Below are positions 5,683 to 6,804 of a stretch of DNA of 6,804 bases, piece after piece. Below the pieces are notes generated by a model, which was given only the letters and a program-made list of their open reading frames with translations, searched no databases and was not told the origin of the DNA. This DNA is from SHLQ01 sp964494395 (GTDB taxonomy: Bacteria > Actinomycetota > Acidimicrobiia > Acidimicrobiales > SHLQ01). How positions within the stretch are numbered: the stretch's first letter is position 1; each line of letters starts with the position of its first letter. The translations under genes and the position numbers were made by a program. The stretch is from positions 1-6,804 of the forward strand of contig CAZBTI010000162.1 of NCBI GenBank assembly GCA_964494395.1, read 5' to 3'.

Positions 5683-5710
5683 ATGGTGAACAAAGCCTAC
5701 CGTCTAGGTT

Positions 5711-5863
5711 TCAGTCCCGGTTCTCGGGGGAGTCCCATGGAACTCCGCGGGGAGGGAGATCGTCGTCTCGTTCTTCTGGTTGGTTGTTGATAATGAACCA
5801 CACCACGGCACCGCCGACGACGGCGAACGTGACGAAGATGAGGAGTGCGTACACCGCAATCAT
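5711..5863 (-). CDS. Small single-span membrane protein, 50 residues, unknown function
   Basis: Hand translation of the complement gives ATG 5863 to TGA 5711. Residues 3-25 (starting AVYALLIFVTFAVVGGAVVW) are one hydrophobic span, followed by a highly charged, proline-containing tail (NNQPEERDDDLPP, then RGVPWDSPENRD). GGAGGG (5874-5879) is 10 bases before the start, a little far but usable. It sits 45 bases after the sigma-factor stop on the same strand and may be read from that transcript. I do not recognise the family. The topology is probably N-out/C-in or the reverse; the Asp/Glu-rich tail gives no firm positive-inside signal. A chance open frame is possible, but a clean membrane span plus a Shine-Dalgarno makes it likely real. 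Confidence 0.6.
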   Translation of the reverse strand: MIAVYALLIFVTFAVVGGAVVWFIINNQPEERDDDLPPRGVPWDSPENRD

Positions 5864-5908
5864 GGTGCTACTGCCCTCCAATATCGCCGAGTTAGAGCGA
5901 GTTGTACG

Positions 5909-6804
5909 TTAGACGGCGAGCAGGTCGCGAGCGCCGGTGTCGCTGCTTGGGTGACGCAGCTTCGACATCGCACGTGCTTCGATCTGACGGATGCGTTCAC
6001 GGGTGAGGTTGAAGTGTTCTCCAACCTCTTCAAGCGTCCGTGGTTCGCCGCGATCGAGACCGAAGCGCAGCTTGAGAATCTCGCGTTCGCGCTCGTCGAG
6101 CGGCGAAAGCAGACGGCTGATCTCTTCGGGAAGCAGTGCAGTCGCAGCTACTTCGAACGGGGAGTCAGCGCCGCGGTCTTCGACGACATCGCCGAGTTCT
6201 GCGTCACCATCTTCGCGAAGTGGCTCGGAGAGAGACAGTGGTTCAGCAGCGAAGCGAAGAGCCTCGGTGACCTTGTCCTCGGGAAGCTCTACTTCTGCGG
6301 AGAGCTCGGAGAGGGTCGCTGGACGACCGAGTTTGAGCTCCAGGCGAGAACGGGCCTTCTGCAGACGGGTGAGGGTGTCGCCAGCGTGAACTGGGAGACG
6401 AATGGTGCGACCTGTGTTTGCGATGCCGCGAGTGATCGCTTGGCGAATCCACCACGTGGCGTAGGTCGAGAACTTGAAGCCTTTGCGCCAGTCGAATTTC
6501 TCGACGGCGTGCATGAGCCCGAGGTTGCCCTCTTGGATGAGATCGAGCAGTGGAAGGCCGGAGGCTTGGTACTTCTTCGCAATCGATACAACCAGGCGCA
6601 AGTTCGACTGCACGAAGGTTCGTTCGGCTTGCTCGCCTCGACGGAGGTCTCGGTTGAATTCACGTCGCTTGGCCGCGCTGAGTTCGTCTGCGCTCTCAAG
6701 GCCAACACGGGCTTCTGCACCCTTCTCGATGGCTTGCGCGAGACGAACTTCGTCGTCCTTGGTAAGCAGGGGGTACTGTCCGATGTCCGTGAGGTACAAC
6801 CGTA
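5909..6804 (-). CDS. Primary-type sigma-70 factor (RpoD/SigB/HrdB-like), 5' end cut by the right edge
   Basis: The frame continues past the window edge: the first visible codons read V-R-L-Y-L-T-D-I-G, the region 1.2 motif of primary sigma factors, so the TTG at 6799 is internal. Numbered from that Leu, region 2 covers about 60-138 with SNLRLVVSIAKKY, GLPLLDLIQEGNLGLMHAVE, the -10-reading YATWWIRQAITRG and RTIRLPVH. Region 3 spans about 140-215. Region 4 covers about 225-285 with LDEREREILKLRFGL and the -35-reading helix TLEEVGEHFNLTRERIRQIE. The TLEEVG...TRERIRQIE pattern and intact region 1.2 indicate a group 1 or 2 sigma rather than ECF. It directs RNA polymerase to housekeeping or stationary-phase promoters. 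The length of about 298 visible residues resembles SigB-type factors, but the N-terminus is not seen. Confidence 0.92.
   Translation of the reverse strand, partial: RLYLTDIGQYPLLTKDDEVRLAQAIEKGAEARVGLESADELSAAKRREFNRDLRRGEQAERTFVQSNLRLVVSIAKKYQASGLPLLDLIQEGNLGLMHAVEKFDWRKGFKFSTYATWWIRQAITRGIANTGRTIRLPVHAGDTLTRLQKARSRLELKLGRPATLSELSAEVELPEDKVTEALRFAAEPLSLSEPLREDGDAELGDVVEDRGADSPFEVAATALLPEEISRLLSPLDEREREILKLRFGLDRGEPRTLEEVGEHFNLTRERIRQIEARAMSKLRHPSSDTGARDLLAV

Noticed and set aside
5526..5693. CopC-like gene starting at TTG 5693 or ATG 5684
   Set aside because: This part of the frame is the selC gene and its 3' flank. The encoded peptide is Arg/Gly/Pro-rich with no domain and would put the signal peptide more than 100 residues inside the protein.
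1..6804. CRISPR array, insertion sequence or transposase
   Set aside because: No regularly spaced repeat series, no transposase or integrase motif and no terminal inverted repeats were seen; the only direct repeat is the single 17-bp pair near 5390 and 5480.

Overview
The window is high-GC bacterial DNA. The coding style, the LVAAAC-type lipobox and the SigB/HrdB-like sigma factor suggest an actinomycetote. An Acidimicrobiia-like lineage is a guess from general resemblance, not a search result. Two unrelated blocks meet tail to tail near position 3660.

Left block (1-3658) is a divergent, LacI-controlled catabolic locus. On the minus strand, a TIM-barrel sugar isomerase/epimerase or inosose-dehydratase-like enzyme (604-1497) is followed by the N-terminal 177 residues of a sugar-type ABC transporter lipoprotein (531 to the left edge). 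On the plus strand, a LacI-family regulator (1803-2795) is followed 20 bases later by a phytanoyl-CoA-dioxygenase-family Fe(II)/2-oxoglutarate oxygenase (2816-3658). The 305-base divergent region carries two near-identical palindromes (core TAGAGCGCTCTA), one in front of each arm, which are very probably the regulator's operators. The likely logic is uptake of a small sugar or cyclitol, oxidation by the dioxygenase and rearrangement or dehydration by the TIM-barrel enzyme, released from repression by the imported ligand. The substrate cannot be read from the sequence.

Right block (3670-6804) is entirely on the minus strand. In transcription order it holds the 3' part of a primary-type sigma-70 factor (from the right edge to 5909), an untracked 50-residue single-span membrane protein (5711-5863), and a selenocysteine tRNA gene (selC, 5587-5682, anticodon TCA, encoded CCA). 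A hairpin-rich stretch with a 17-bp direct repeat 90 bp apart follows, then a CopC-domain membrane-anchored exported protein (ending at 4899) and an exported, membrane-anchored protein with a CBM9/DOMON-like beta domain (3670-4812).

The most unusual points are the selC gene, which implies selenoprotein synthesis in this organism; the CopC-like gene, which has no ATG or GTG start between its signal peptide and selC and whose open frame runs straight through the tRNA; and the dioxygenase sharing an operator system with sugar-uptake and isomerase genes.
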